A stretch of DNA of 36,405 bases from JAYFRE01 sp034926235 (GTDB lineage Bacteria; Pseudomonadota; Alphaproteobacteria; Rhodospirillales; Magnetospirillaceae): the NCBI GenBank assembly GCA_034926235.1, contig JAYFRE010000156.1, forward strand, positions 1 to 36,405. The letters are read 5' to 3'. This document shows positions 15,393-24,163 of the stretch, piece after piece (position 1 is the stretch's first letter; each line of letters starts with the position of its first letter). The position numbers and the translations under genes are program-made. A model generated the notes under the pieces. That model was not told the DNA's origin. It saw nothing but the letters and a program-made list of their open reading frames with translations, and ran no database searches.

Positions 15393-17075
15393 ATGTCCTA
15401 TTTTTTGAACATAAAAATGTCGAGCAAACTGGCCCTCAGCTTCGGGGCCGTCGCGCTCGTCATGCTGCTGGTCAGCGCGATCTCCTGGTATGCCTATGAC
15501 ATCACCGACGCCACCTCCCGGGATAGCGAACGCTCCTTGGGCCTGCTGGAAGCCGTCGGCCGCATGGATCAGGCCATCACCGCCCAGGAATCCGCACTGC
15601 GCGCGCTGCTGCTATCCGGCGACAAGGCCCATGTGGACCCCTATCAGAGCAATCTCACCCTTTATACCGAGGCCCTAGCCCGGGCGCGCACTCTGGCCGG
15701 CACACCCGAAATCATCGCCCAACTCGACCTGTTGGATGAAAATGCCACCAAATGGCGAACCACGGTCGCTGAACGCGAGATCGAACTGGGCAGCAAATTT
15801 GAAACACTGCGCCAGGCTCGGTCGCTGGAAGCCTCGGGAGCAGGCAAGATCCACACCGACGCCATGCGCAGCGCGGCGGACATGCTGCGCATCCTGGCCC
15901 AGCGCCATATCGCCGCCGACAGTCAGTCGGCGGAGCGGGCCCGCAATCTGGCGAAATGGAGCAATGCCGGCGGGGTTCTCGCCTCGGTCGGCCTGGCCAT
16001 TGCCGCCGCTCTGGCCTTGAGCGGCGCCATCGCCCGGCCGGTCCGGAGCCTGACCGAAATCATGACCCGGCTGGCCGATGGCGACATTGCCGTCACAGTG
16101 CCGGCGCAGAACCGGCAAGACGAGATCGGACTAATGGCGCGCTCGGTACAGGTTTTCAAGGACAGCCTGATCCGCAACGCCCGTCTGTCGTCCGAAAACG
16201 ACGCCGCGCGCAAAACCAATCTGGACCGCGCCCGCGCCATTCAGACCCTGACAGAAACCTTCGACACCGCCGTGCAGGAATCCTTATCCACCGTGAGCGG
16301 CTCCGCTACCCGGCTGCACAGCACGTCGGGCAACATGACCACAACCGCTTCGAATACCTCCGAACAGGTCCATGCGGTCGCCAACGCCGTCGAGATCGCC
16401 TCGAACAATGTCCAGAAGGTCGCAGGCGCCGCCGAGGAACTCAGCCACTCCATCCGCGAAATCGGCGCGCAGGTGGCCCGCTCGGCCGATGTCGCCGACG
16501 CCGCCGTGGCTCGCGCCCATCAAACCGACACCACCGTGCGCAGCCTGGCCGAAGCCGCGGGACGTATCGGCGAGGTGGTCCGCCTGATCACCGACATCGC
16601 CAGCCAGACCAATTTGCTGGCCTTGAACGCCACCATCGAGGCCGCCAGGGCCGGCGATGCCGGCAAAGGCTTCGCCGTCGTCGCCGGCGAGGTCAAGGCG
16701 CTGGCCAACCAGACCGCCAGAGCGACCGAGGAAATCGGCACCCAGATCGCATCCGTCCAGAACGCTACGAAGGAAGCTGTCACCGCTATCGAGGATATCC
16801 GCGGCATCATCGGCCAGATCAGCGGCATCACCACCACCATCGCCTCCGCAGTCGAACGCCAGGGGGCGGCTACTCAGGACATCGCGCGCAACATCCAGAA
16901 CGCGGCGGCCGGTACGGCGGAAGTGCTGGATCACATCGCGCATCTGGAAGACGCCGCTAGGGAAACCGGCGATTCGGCCAATGACGTCCTCAACGCTTCG
17001 ACCGAACTGGCCCGCGAATCCGCGCGGCTGAACGGGTTTGTCGAGGATTTCCTGACCCGGGTCCGCACGGCCTAA
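15393..17075 (+). CDS. Methyl-accepting chemotaxis protein
   Basis: Transmembrane chemoreceptor of 560 residues. TM1 is at about 13-34, followed by a periplasmic helical bundle of some 155 residues of the 4HB/CHASE3 kind, TM2 at about 192-213 (GGVLASVGLAIAAALALSGAIA), HAMP to about 265, and the signalling domain to the end. The hairpin tip TDIASQTNLLALNATIEAARAGDAGKGFAVVAGEVKALA is canonical for binding CheA and CheW. There is no CheR/CheB-tethering pentapeptide. The ligand cannot be predicted. The ATG at 15393 is chosen because TM1 should begin near residue 13; the ribosome-binding site is weak (GGGGG). A 4-bp dyad GCCT-N7-AGGC lies upstream at 15357-15371. Confidence 0.92.
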   Translation: MSYFLNIKMSSKLALSFGAVALVMLLVSAISWYAYDITDATSRDSERSLGLLEAVGRMDQAITAQESALRALLLSGDKAHVDPYQSNLTLYTEALARARTLAGTPEIIAQLDLLDENATKWRTTVAEREIELGSKFETLRQARSLEASGAGKIHTDAMRSAADMLRILAQRHIAADSQSAERARNLAKWSNAGGVLASVGLAIAAALALSGAIARPVRSLTEIMTRLADGDIAVTVPAQNRQDEIGLMARSVQVFKDSLIRNARLSSENDAARKTNLDRARAIQTLTETFDTAVQESLSTVSGSATRLHSTSGNMTTTASNTSEQVHAVANAVEIASNNVQKVAGAAEELSHSIREIGAQVARSADVADAAVARAHQTDTTVRSLAEAAGRIGEVVRLITDIASQTNLLALNATIEAARAGDAGKGFAVVAGEVKALANQTARATEEIGTQIASVQNATKEAVTAIEDIRGIIGQISGITTTIASAVERQGAATQDIARNIQNAAAGTAEVLDHIAHLEDAARETGDSANDVLNASTELARESARLNGFVEDFLTRVRTA

Positions 17076-17110
17076 CCGCCCCCCCATTCCCCCGCACAAC
17101 CTCTAATATC

Positions 17111-17126
17111 CGGCACAGCCTTTGCA
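17111..17126 (+). promoter_or_regulatory. Sigma-54-type promoter upstream of atoSC
   Basis: CGGCACAG-CCT-TTGCAT has the invariant GG (17112-17113) and GC (17124-17125) exactly ten bases apart. It would start transcription near 17137, about 220 bases before atoS. No TGCAAA-type AtoC site was seen nearby. Confidence 0.55.
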
Positions 17127-17134
17127 TGAAAAAT

Positions 17135-17174
17135 CCCGTCATTCTTCGGATCGGAAGGAGCGGAGAATGACGGG
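17135..17174 (+). other. Hairpin at the predicted 5' end of the atoS message
   Basis: CCCGTCATTCT pairs perfectly with AGAATGACGGG across an 18-base loop. It coincides with the transcription start predicted from the sigma-54 element, so it could protect the 5' end; alternatively it ends the chemoreceptor transcript, although no T-run follows. Confidence 0.5.
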
Positions 17175-17357
17175 GTGGACGGCAGGGAACGAGGGCAATC
17201 CGGACGAAGCGGCGAAAAACAAAAAAACGCTCGGCGGCCATCCCGCGTCTCATACTGTTCCGCTTCACGAACAACCGTCCCGTCCAGGATCGCCGAGGCT
17301 GCATTGACACGGCACACGTTATTCCCATCATGGTCGCGCGGCTTCATCGAGCGAATC

Positions 17358-19190
17358 ATGCCCCTGCGCCTGCGTAAGAAAATCATGCCGCAAAGCCTGC
17401 GCGGCCGGATCATGCTGCTGGTCTGCGTCATGATCTGTCTGCCCGTGATCACTATCGCCTATATCGTCGAAACGCAGGGACGAGAAGCGCTGCTTGGTGA
17501 AAAAGAAACCAAGCTGCACGGTGCCGCACGGCTGCTGGACGTTTATCTGGGCGACCGATTCCAGCTGGACATGCAGGGGGCAAGCCGCGAAGACCAGATC
17601 GCGACGCTAAATCAAAGAACCACCCGCCTGGCCGAGAACATCACTCAGGCCTATCCCGGCATGGGTGCCGGCTATTACCATCGCGGCCTGGACGCCATCA
17701 TCACCTATGCGCCCAATCATGAATATGGCTACACCGTCGGTCAGCCGATCGCCAGCGACCATCCGGGACGCATCGTCATGGCTGAAAACAGGTCGATGAC
17801 CGCTTTCGGCAGCCTGGTACGCGGCAATATCATGAACGCGATGCGCCCGATCGAACGCGACGGCGAAGTCCTGGGCTATATCTGGGCGAACGAACTGGTC
17901 GATGACGTCCAGCTTCAGATGCGCAGACTCGATATCGGCGTCATCCTGGTCATGGTTCTGGGGCTGGCGTTCAGCATCATCGCGGCAATCCTGCTGTCGC
18001 GCAGCCTAGGCCGCGACGTGGACAAAGTGGTAAGCGGCCTGCGCCGGCTGCGCTACGACCTGACCGCCCAATTGCCGCCGCTCAAGGGCGAGATCGGCGA
18101 AATCGCCAAAAGCGCCAACGCCATGGCCAACGCAGTGCGCGAGGCGCGCGGGCTGACCGACAATATTCTAGTCAGCATCAGCGACGGCGTTATCACCGTG
18201 GATAATGACGGCATCGTCACCATGCTGAACCCAGCGGCACAGCGAATCTGCGAGCTGATACCTGAAAATGTACTGAATCGCCCCTACCGCGAGGCGATCG
18301 CCGGCATCCCCTTCGACAGCTCCCTGCTTTACACACTGGAGACAGGAAATCATCGCGCTGGTTTCGAGCTGGAATATCCGGTACGAGGCGGCGTGCGCTA
18401 TCTCAGCACATCGAGCAGCGTGATCCGCAACGCCAATGGGGACAGTCTGGGCGCCGTCGCTTTCATCCGGGACATGACTGAACGCAAGCAAATGCAGCAT
18501 CACATGGAACGCGCGGAGCAACTGGCGGCATTGGGAGAACTGATCGCCGGCGTCGCGCATGAAATCCGCAACCCGCTGACCGCAATCCGGGGGTTCGTTC
18601 AGTATCTTCAGGAAGGCGCCACACCGGAGGAACGGAACGAATATACCGGCATCATTCTGAAGGAAGTGGATTCGATCAACCGGGTCATCCACCAGCTCTT
18701 GAGCTTCGCCAAGCCCGCGCCGCAGCATTATCAGATGGTCGCGGTTTCTTCCATGGTCCAGGACGCGCTGATTCTGGTGCGCACCAAGGGCACGGCGGGA
18801 CGGATCGATTTCCTGCTGCACATTCCCGCCTCCCTGCCCGACATCGAAGTGGACGGTGAATTGGTCAAGCAGGCGCTGGTCAATCTGATGCTGAACGCGG
18901 TTCAAGCCATTCCGGCCAAAGGAACTATCGAAATCACCGCGCAGCATCTGATCAGCGGCGAGGTCGAGATCAAGATCGCCGATAGCGGCGTCGGCATCGA
19001 CGAGGAAGACCAGGAACGGATTTTCACGCCCTTTTTCACCACCAAGCCTTCCGGAACCGGATTAGGGCTTTCCATCGTGCAGAGAATCGTGAACGCTCAC
19101 CATGGCGACATTACCATCCGAAGCGCTAAGGGGCGGGGTACGGCCATCACACTGACCTTCCCAATCCGGCGGGAGACCATGACAGGATAA
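17358..19190 (+). CDS. atoS: Sensor histidine kinase AtoS
   Basis: Membrane kinase of 610 residues (E. coli AtoS has 608) that phosphorylates AtoC. TM1 is at about 16-36 (IMLLVCVMICLPVITIAYIVE), the periplasmic domain contains GAGYYHRGLDAIITYAPNHEYG and IASDHPGRIVM as in E. coli AtoS, and TM2 is at about 195-215. A HAMP, a PAS domain (DGVITVDNDGIVTMLNPAAQRI) and the HisKA/HATPase core follow; the phospho-accepting histidine is H401 in AGVAHEIRNPL. The N, G1 and G2 boxes are intact (NLMLNAVQAI, IADSGVGID, GTGLGLSIV). The start at 17358 gives the AtoS-like length; a longer frame back to 17175 has no similarity. Only six bases separate it from atoC. Acetoacetate or a related molecule is the expected signal. 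Confidence 0.93.
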   Translation: MPLRLRKKIMPQSLRGRIMLLVCVMICLPVITIAYIVETQGREALLGEKETKLHGAARLLDVYLGDRFQLDMQGASREDQIATLNQRTTRLAENITQAYPGMGAGYYHRGLDAIITYAPNHEYGYTVGQPIASDHPGRIVMAENRSMTAFGSLVRGNIMNAMRPIERDGEVLGYIWANELVDDVQLQMRRLDIGVILVMVLGLAFSIIAAILLSRSLGRDVDKVVSGLRRLRYDLTAQLPPLKGEIGEIAKSANAMANAVREARGLTDNILVSISDGVITVDNDGIVTMLNPAAQRICELIPENVLNRPYREAIAGIPFDSSLLYTLETGNHRAGFELEYPVRGGVRYLSTSSSVIRNANGDSLGAVAFIRDMTERKQMQHHMERAEQLAALGELIAGVAHEIRNPLTAIRGFVQYLQEGATPEERNEYTGIILKEVDSINRVIHQLLSFAKPAPQHYQMVAVSSMVQDALILVRTKGTAGRIDFLLHIPASLPDIEVDGELVKQALVNLMLNAVQAIPAKGTIEITAQHLISGEVEIKIADSGVGIDEEDQERIFTPFFTTKPSGTGLGLSIVQRIVNAHHGDITIRSAKGRGTAITLTFPIRRETMTG

Positions 19191-19196
19191 AGGACC

Positions 19197-20594
19197 ATGA
19201 GTGCAGTGGGCGGAAGCATTCTGGTCGCGGACGACGAGGAAAATGTCCGCAAGCTTCTAGGGGCGGTTCTAAGACGCGAAGGCTATCAGGTTGCCCTGGC
19301 TTCCGACGGAATCGAGGCGCTTGAGCGTTTCCGCGAGCTGTCGCCGGATGTCGTCTTGATGGATATCCGCATGCCGCAACGCGACGGCATGGACACGCTG
19401 CGCGACATCCACGCCGCCAACCCGAACGCCACCGTCATCCTGATGACCGCCTATGCTTCGGTCGAAACAGCCATGGAGGCGATCCGCCAGGGCGCGTTCG
19501 ACTACATCATCAAACCGTTCGATCTGGATGAGGTGAAGCTGCTGATCCGCCGGGCGCTTCAGATCCGCAGCATGAAACAGGAAATCAATCTGCTGCATAA
19601 GGAGCTGACCGAGAGTTTCCAATGGGGTCATTTCCTCACCAACAACCCGAAGATGATGGGGCTGTTCCGCGATACGGCCAAGATCGCGCAAAGCGCCGCC
19701 TCGGTGTTGATCACCGGCGAAAGCGGCACCGGCAAGGAATTGATCGCCAAGGCGATCCATTACAATTCGCCCCGGGCGAAACATCCGTTCATCAAGATCA
19801 ATTGCGGCGCGCTGCCGGAAACCCTGCTGGAATCGGAACTGTTCGGCCATGAGAAGGGCGCGTTCACCGGCGCGCACATCCGCAAGCCGGGTCTGTTTGA
19901 ACGGGCGGAACACGGCACCATCCTGCTCGACGAAGTAGGCGAAATGTCGCCCGGTCTTCAGGTCAAGCTGCTGCGCGTCCTTCAGGAACGGGAATTCGAG
20001 CGTATCGGCGGCACCAGCACGTTAAAGGCCGACGTCCGGCTGCTCGCCGCGACCAACCGCAATCTGGCCGAGATGGTCCAGGCGAAAACCTTCCGCCAGG
20101 ATCTTTACTACCGTCTGAACGTCATTCATCTGACCACCCTGCCCCTGCGCGAACGGCCCGAGGACATCGAGCTTCTGGCCAATCATTTCCTGCAGAAATC
20201 CTGCTCCGAGAACGCCAAAAATCTGATCGGCATCGACCCGGAGGCTCTGGCCTTGATGCAAGCCTATGACTGGCCCGGCAATGTGCGCGAACTGGCCAAC
20301 GCCATGGAACGGGCGGTGATCATGAGTCTCGGCATGATGATCTTCCCCGAGGATCTGCCTGAGCAAATCGCCGCCGGTCATGCCGGGGGGCGACGGGAAC
20401 AAGGCGCGCAGGACGAAACCGCACAGAACCCCGGCGACGCTCCGTTGCTCAAGGAAAAACTCAAGGATTACGAGCGGGAGATGATCCGCACTGTACTGGA
20501 ATCCTGCGACGGCAGCCGAATCCGGGCGGCAAGGAAGCTCGGCATCAGCCGCCGCTCGCTAATGTACAAGATCCAGGAATACCGGCTGGATTGA
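19197..20594 (+). CDS. atoC: Sigma-54-dependent response regulator AtoC
   Basis: NtrC-family activator of 465 residues (E. coli AtoC 461). Receiver domain 7-120 with phospho-accepting D56 (VVLMDIRMP). The AAA+ domain (about 145-385) has Walker A GESGTGKE, the sigma-54 contact loop GAFTGA and Walker B TILLDEVGEM. A Fis-type helix-turn-helix closes the protein (IRAARKLGISRRSLMYKIQEY). A candidate binding site and a sigma-54 promoter lie in front of the next gene, atoD, and complete the circuit. Confidence 0.95.
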   Translation: MSAVGGSILVADDEENVRKLLGAVLRREGYQVALASDGIEALERFRELSPDVVLMDIRMPQRDGMDTLRDIHAANPNATVILMTAYASVETAMEAIRQGAFDYIIKPFDLDEVKLLIRRALQIRSMKQEINLLHKELTESFQWGHFLTNNPKMMGLFRDTAKIAQSAASVLITGESGTGKELIAKAIHYNSPRAKHPFIKINCGALPETLLESELFGHEKGAFTGAHIRKPGLFERAEHGTILLDEVGEMSPGLQVKLLRVLQEREFERIGGTSTLKADVRLLAATNRNLAEMVQAKTFRQDLYYRLNVIHLTTLPLRERPEDIELLANHFLQKSCSENAKNLIGIDPEALALMQAYDWPGNVRELANAMERAVIMSLGMMIFPEDLPEQIAAGHAGGRREQGAQDETAQNPGDAPLLKEKLKDYEREMIRTVLESCDGSRIRAARKLGISRRSLMYKIQEYRLD

Positions 20595-20624
20595 AAACGC
20601 CCCGCCCATCCGGAAGGCCACGTC

Positions 20625-20662
20625 CTTTCGTCATCAAAAACCCCTTTTTTCGATGACGAAAG
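20625..20662 (+). terminator. Long hairpin after atoC
   Basis: CTTTCGTCATC pairs with GATGACGAAAG, and the stem continues inside as AAAAA-CCCC-TTTTT. It should end the atoSC transcript and insulate the regulated atoDAE promoter. Confidence 0.65.
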
Positions 20663-20695
20663 AAATCCACTAATTTTTTGTTGAAAGCAGCTTCC

Positions 20696-20720
20696 TGCAC
20701 GAAGGGTGCAAAAATTTGCA
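20696..20720 (+). promoter_or_regulatory. AtoC-type upstream activating sequence
   Basis: TGCAAAAATTTGCA (20707-20720) is a TGCAAA/TTTGCA inverted repeat that differs in one base from the core TGCAGAAATTTGCA of the E. coli AtoC site as I recall it. A second inverted repeat, TGCAC-GAAGG-GTGCA (20696-20710), overlaps its left side. The centre is about 140 bases before the predicted transcription start, the normal distance for an enhancer-binding activator. Confidence 0.7.
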
Positions 20721-20827
20721 TCCCCCGACGTCCGCTTTTTTCGCGGCGTCGATCTCTGGACCGCCTTTTCGCCTCAAGCGGGAAAAGACGCGCCGCTTTC
20801 CCCGCTTTCCTCTTCCTTCCTCGGACA

Positions 20828-20843
20828 TGGCATGAAGATTGCT
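20828..20843 (+). promoter_or_regulatory. Sigma-54 promoter of atoDAE
   Basis: TGGCATG-AAGA-TTGCT has GG (20829-20830) and GC (20841-20842) exactly ten bases apart and matches the consensus at nearly every position. Predicted start is near 20854, with atoD at 20892. Confidence 0.8.
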
Positions 20844-20891
20844 GCTGTCCCTCGAAAACAGAGTCCGAATAAACGGAGAGGAATATAGGGG

Positions 20892-21542
20892 ATGAAATCA
20901 AAAGTGATGCCGCTGGGCGACGTGCCCAGCTATTTCCGGGACGGCATGACCATCATGTTCGGCGGCTTTTTGTCCGTCGGCACGCCGCATGCGCTGATCG
21001 ACGCGTTGTTGGAAAGCGGGGCCAAAGATCTGACGCTGATCGGCAACGACACTGCGATGCCGGGCAAGGGCGTCGCACCGCTGATCGAAAACAAGCGCGT
21101 GCGCAAGATCATCGTTTCCCATATCGGCACCAATCCCGAAACTGGCCGCCAGATGCTGGCTGGCGAGCTTGAGGTCGAATTATCGCCTCAAGGAACGCTG
21201 GCCGAACGCATCCGTGCCGGCGGCTCGGGCCTGGGCGGCGTGCTGACGCAGACTGGTCTCGGCACGCTGGTCGAAGAAGGCAAACAGCGCCTGACCGTCA
21301 ATGGGCGCGACTATCTGCTGGAACTGCCGCTGCGCGCCGACATCGCCCTGGTCCACGCCGCGCGCGGGGACATGGCCGGCAACCTCCAATACCAGTTGAC
21401 CGCGCGAAACTTCAACCCGCTGGTCGCGCTGGCCGGCGACATCGTCCTGGCTCAGGTCGATGAGGTCCTCGAAACCGGAGCGCTCGACCCCGACCATGTG
21501 ATGACCCCAGCCGCCGTGATCGACGGCGTCGTCAAATCGTGA
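20892..21542 (+). CDS. atoD: Acetoacetate CoA-transferase subunit alpha (AtoD)
   Basis: Alpha subunit of the 3-oxoacid CoA-transferase that moves CoA from acetyl-CoA to acetoacetate or short-chain fatty acids; 216 residues (E. coli 220). The family motifs are GGFLSVGTPHALIDALLESG, the CoA-binding GNDTAMPGKGVAPLI, and SHIGTNPETGRQM. It is followed after 14 bases by atoA, and the two chains form an alpha2-beta2 enzyme. First gene of the sigma-54 operon atoDAE. Confidence 0.95.
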   Translation: MKSKVMPLGDVPSYFRDGMTIMFGGFLSVGTPHALIDALLESGAKDLTLIGNDTAMPGKGVAPLIENKRVRKIIVSHIGTNPETGRQMLAGELEVELSPQGTLAERIRAGGSGLGGVLTQTGLGTLVEEGKQRLTVNGRDYLLELPLRADIALVHAARGDMAGNLQYQLTARNFNPLVALAGDIVLAQVDEVLETGALDPDHVMTPAAVIDGVVKS

Positions 21543-21556
21543 CGGAGGGAAAAACG

Positions 21557-22204
21557 ATGAATACCAAAGAAATGATCGCCCGCCGTGTCGCTCAGGAACT
21601 GAAAGACGGCGACGTCGTCAATCTGGGTATCGGCCTGCCGACGATGGTCGTGAATCACCTGCCCGAAGACGTCCATGTCACGCTGCAATCCGAAAACGGC
21701 TTTCTGGGATTGGGTCCCGTTACCGACCCCCATCCTTTGATGGTCAATGCCGGCGGCCAGCCCTGCGGCATCCTGCCGGGGGGCGCAATCTTCGACAGCG
21801 GCATGTCTTTCGCCCTGATTCGCGGCGGCCATGTCGATGCCTGTGTCCTGGGCGGGTTGGAGGTCGCCGAAAACGGCGATCTGGCCAATTGGATGGTGCC
21901 CGGCAAGATGATCCCCGGCATGGGCGGAGCCATGGATTTGGTCGCCGGTGCGAAAAAGGTCATCGTCGCCATGGAGCATTGCTCCAAGGACGGGACGTCG
22001 AAAGTGCTGAAGCAGTGCACTCTGCCGCTGACGGCCCAGAAATGCGTATCCGTTTTGGTTACGGATCTGGGGGTGTTCACCTTCACCGAGGATGGGCTGA
22101 CATTAACGGAGCTGGCCCCCGGGGTGGATCTCGACACCATCACCGAAAAAACCGAAGCCACGTTCAAGGTTTCTGATTCCTTGAAAACCATGAGTCTTCA
22201 GTAA
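21557..22204 (+). CDS. atoA: Acetoacetate CoA-transferase subunit beta (AtoA)
   Basis: Beta subunit, 215 residues. E46 in QSENGFLGLGP is the catalytic glutamate that forms the glutamyl-CoA thioester. GGLEVAENGDLANWMVPGK and GMGGAMDLVAGAKKVIVAMEH are the usual conserved blocks. The ATG at 21557 has GGAGGG eight bases upstream; a GTG at 21539 that overlaps the atoD stop would add six residues and is less likely. Confidence 0.95.
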   Translation: MNTKEMIARRVAQELKDGDVVNLGIGLPTMVVNHLPEDVHVTLQSENGFLGLGPVTDPHPLMVNAGGQPCGILPGGAIFDSGMSFALIRGGHVDACVLGGLEVAENGDLANWMVPGKMIPGMGGAMDLVAGAKKVIVAMEHCSKDGTSKVLKQCTLPLTAQKCVSVLVTDLGVFTFTEDGLTLTELAPGVDLDTITEKTEATFKVSDSLKTMSLQ

Positions 22205-22250
22205 AATAAAAACGTTACATAACAACACCTTATCAAACACCTGTTAGGCT

Positions 22251-22272
22251 GGCGGGACATTATGTGCCCGCC
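22251..22272 (+). other. Hairpin between atoA and atoE
   Basis: GGCGGG-ACA pairs with TGT-G-CCCGCC around a 3-base loop, 22 bases before atoE. With no T-run it may be a processing or attenuation element that lets the transporter be made at a different level from the enzyme. Confidence 0.45.
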
Positions 22273-22294
22273 TTACAGAGGGGGGTTTGTCATA

Positions 22295-23704
22295 ATGTCA
22301 TCCACATCGACTAGAGAAGGCGCTGGAATACTTGAAAAGATGTCGCAGTCTTTCACGACTGTAGCGGAAAGATGGTATCCAGACGCCTTCATTTTCGTCA
22401 TTCTTGGCGTCATCGTCGTCGCCGTCGCCAACTTTGCCACCGGGGCTGCACCCATGGCCGTCGCCAAGGCCTTCGGCGGCGGTTTCTGGACCCTGATTCC
22501 ATTCACCATGCAAATGGCCATGGTGGCCATCAGCGGCTATATCGTCGCCACCGCGCCGGCTTGCTCGCGTCTGATCGACGCCCTGGCCCGCGTGCCCAAA
22601 ACCAGCGCCGGCGCGGTCGCCTGGGTTTGCTTCATCAGCATGATGGCCTCGATCCTGCAATGGGCGTTGAGCCTGATCCTGGGCGGCCTTCTGGTCCGTG
22701 CCCTGGCGCGGCGCACCGATATCAGGGTGGATTACCGCGCAGCCGGCGCTGCCGCCTATCTCGGTCTGGGCGCAACCTGGGCGCTTGGTTTCAGTTCCTC
22801 CGCCGCCATGCTTCAGGCCAACCCCTCCAGTCTGCCAAAATCGATTTCGGATATCAGCGGCGTCATCCCGCTGACCGAAACCATCCTGCTCTGGCAGTCG
22901 ATCGTCATGCTGTCGGTCATCATTGTCGGCTCGGTCGCCATCGCCTATTTCTCGGCTCCGAAAGGCAGCAACATCCGCACCGCCGAAGACATGGACGTGG
23001 ATGTCTCGGAAGTCGCAGCGGCGGTCGAGAAACCGACTCGTCCCGGCGAAAGGCTGGAATTCACCCGCGTCCTGCCGATCCTGATTTTCATCCTGGGTCT
23101 GGGTTATTTCGTCGAGGAATTCGCCACCAAGCAGGGCATTCAGGTCATTTCCAACCTGAACAACTATAATTTCTGCTTCCTGATGATCGGGCTTCTGCTG
23201 CATGGCAACATCCGCAGCTTCCTGCGCTCGTTGAACAAGGCGGTTCCCACCGCGACCGGCGTGCTGATCCAGTTCCCGTTCTACGGCTCGATCGCCACCA
23301 TGCTGACCGGCGTCCAAGGCGCCGACGGCTGGACGATCTCGCATCATATCGCCGAATTCTTTGTCGCCATCGCCAATGCCGATACCTTCCCGGTCGTGAT
23401 CGGCATCTATTCCGCCATCCTGGGCTTCTTCGTCCCCTCGGGCGGCGGCAAATGGATCGTCGAAGCGCCCTACGTCTTCGAGGCCGCGATCACCTTGAAA
23501 GCCCATATGGGCTGGGCGGTCCAGGTCTATAACGCGGCGGAAGCGTTGCCCAACCTGATCAATCCGTTCTGGATGCTTCCCTTGCTGGGAATCATCGGAT
23601 TGAAGGCGCGCGATATCGTCGGCTTCTGCTTTACCCAGCTTCTCCTGCACATTCCGCTGGTCTTATTCCTCCTGTGGCTCTTGGCCCCCCCAGGACCGGC
23701 GTAA
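22295..23704 (+). CDS. atoE: Short-chain fatty acid transporter AtoE
   Basis: Polytopic inner-membrane protein of 469 residues (E. coli AtoE about 440), with some 11-12 hydrophobic helices. The TVAERWYPDAFIFVILGVIVV start and the C-terminal GFFVPSGGGKWIVEAPYV motif are characteristic of the AtoE/TIGR00366-type family. It takes up acetoacetate, butyrate and related acids, the substrates of AtoDA. The ATG at 22295 is preceded by AGAGGGGGG; 11 extra codons from 22262 would translate the hairpin. Confidence 0.92.
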   Translation: MSSTSTREGAGILEKMSQSFTTVAERWYPDAFIFVILGVIVVAVANFATGAAPMAVAKAFGGGFWTLIPFTMQMAMVAISGYIVATAPACSRLIDALARVPKTSAGAVAWVCFISMMASILQWALSLILGGLLVRALARRTDIRVDYRAAGAAAYLGLGATWALGFSSSAAMLQANPSSLPKSISDISGVIPLTETILLWQSIVMLSVIIVGSVAIAYFSAPKGSNIRTAEDMDVDVSEVAAAVEKPTRPGERLEFTRVLPILIFILGLGYFVEEFATKQGIQVISNLNNYNFCFLMIGLLLHGNIRSFLRSLNKAVPTATGVLIQFPFYGSIATMLTGVQGADGWTISHHIAEFFVAIANADTFPVVIGIYSAILGFFVPSGGGKWIVEAPYVFEAAITLKAHMGWAVQVYNAAEALPNLINPFWMLPLLGIIGLKARDIVGFCFTQLLLHIPLVLFLLWLLAPPGPA

Positions 23705-23731
23705 TATTGGCTTCTAAGGAGAAAAACTCGG

Positions 23732-23760
23732 GGGACCGCCTGTCGGTCCCTCTCTTTTTT
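23732..23760 (+). terminator. Intrinsic terminator of the ato operon
   Basis: GGGACCG-CCTGT-CGGTCCC followed by TCTCTTTTTT, 28 bases after atoE. Confidence 0.85.
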
Positions 23761-23785
23761 GTCTCCCTCTTCAGAACGGACAAAA

Positions 23786-23827
23786 CGTCCGGCAAAAGCG
23801 ACAGACCGTCCGGAAAAGGCGACAGAT
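23786..23827. repeat. Two tandem 21-bp repeats in the atoE-troA gap
   Basis: Copies at 23786-23806 and 23807-23827 begin CGTCCGG and end GCGACAGA; they agree at 18 of 21 positions. A CGGAC-AAAAC-GTCCG dyad overlaps the left end. The rest of the non-coding stretch 23828-24080 contains a terminator-like hairpin (CTTTTTTCCGA / TCGGAAAAA at 23984-24021) and no convincing gene. Confidence 0.6.
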
Positions 23828-24080
23828 CGCCATCCGCACGGCGTGCAACCTATCGCGCCTCCAGCATCAGCGCACCCTGAAGCCGCAAACAGGTGACATC
23901 CCGATAAAGCGCGTACGCAGGCTGACACCCGATTCCTGGGCTAGGAAAGCGCCACAGGATGCGTCCGCCCAACCCTCCCCCCTCTTTTTTCCGATCGTTT
24001 CCGACCCCATTTTCGGAAAAACCGATCCTGTGGATTGGAATTTTTCGCGTTCATTTGCGATTGAACCCACGCAAAATCCC

Positions 24081-24124
24081 TTGCGGTTTCCGGCCTTCCT
24101 ATTATGATAATGATAATCATTATT
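24081..24124 (+). promoter_or_regulatory. Fur-box-controlled promoter of troABCD
   Basis: TTGCGG, 16-base spacer, TATGAT (-10 at 24103-24108). Overlapping the -10 is GATAATGATAATCATTATT at 24106-24124, which matches 18 of 19 positions of the classical Fur box. A Fur-family repressor (Fur, or the manganese-sensing Mur common in Alphaproteobacteria) bound here would block RNA polymerase when metal is plentiful. Confidence 0.8.
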
Positions 24125-24163
24125 AATTATGGCCTACGTGGGTCCGAAAATAAGGAATGCCGG

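Noticed and set aside
17122..17307. Small ORF of 61 codons in the atoS leader
   Set aside because: Arg/Lys/Pro-rich with no family look; it begins before the predicted transcription start and spans the hairpin.
22251..22272. Sigma-54 element before atoE
   Set aside because: TGGCGGG is present but the GC dinucleotide is not ten bases after the GG.
22298..23650. A 450-residue open frame antisense to atoE
   Set aside because: Composition (Asp, Gln, Gly, His) is a mirror of a membrane-protein gene; no motif or ribosome-binding site.
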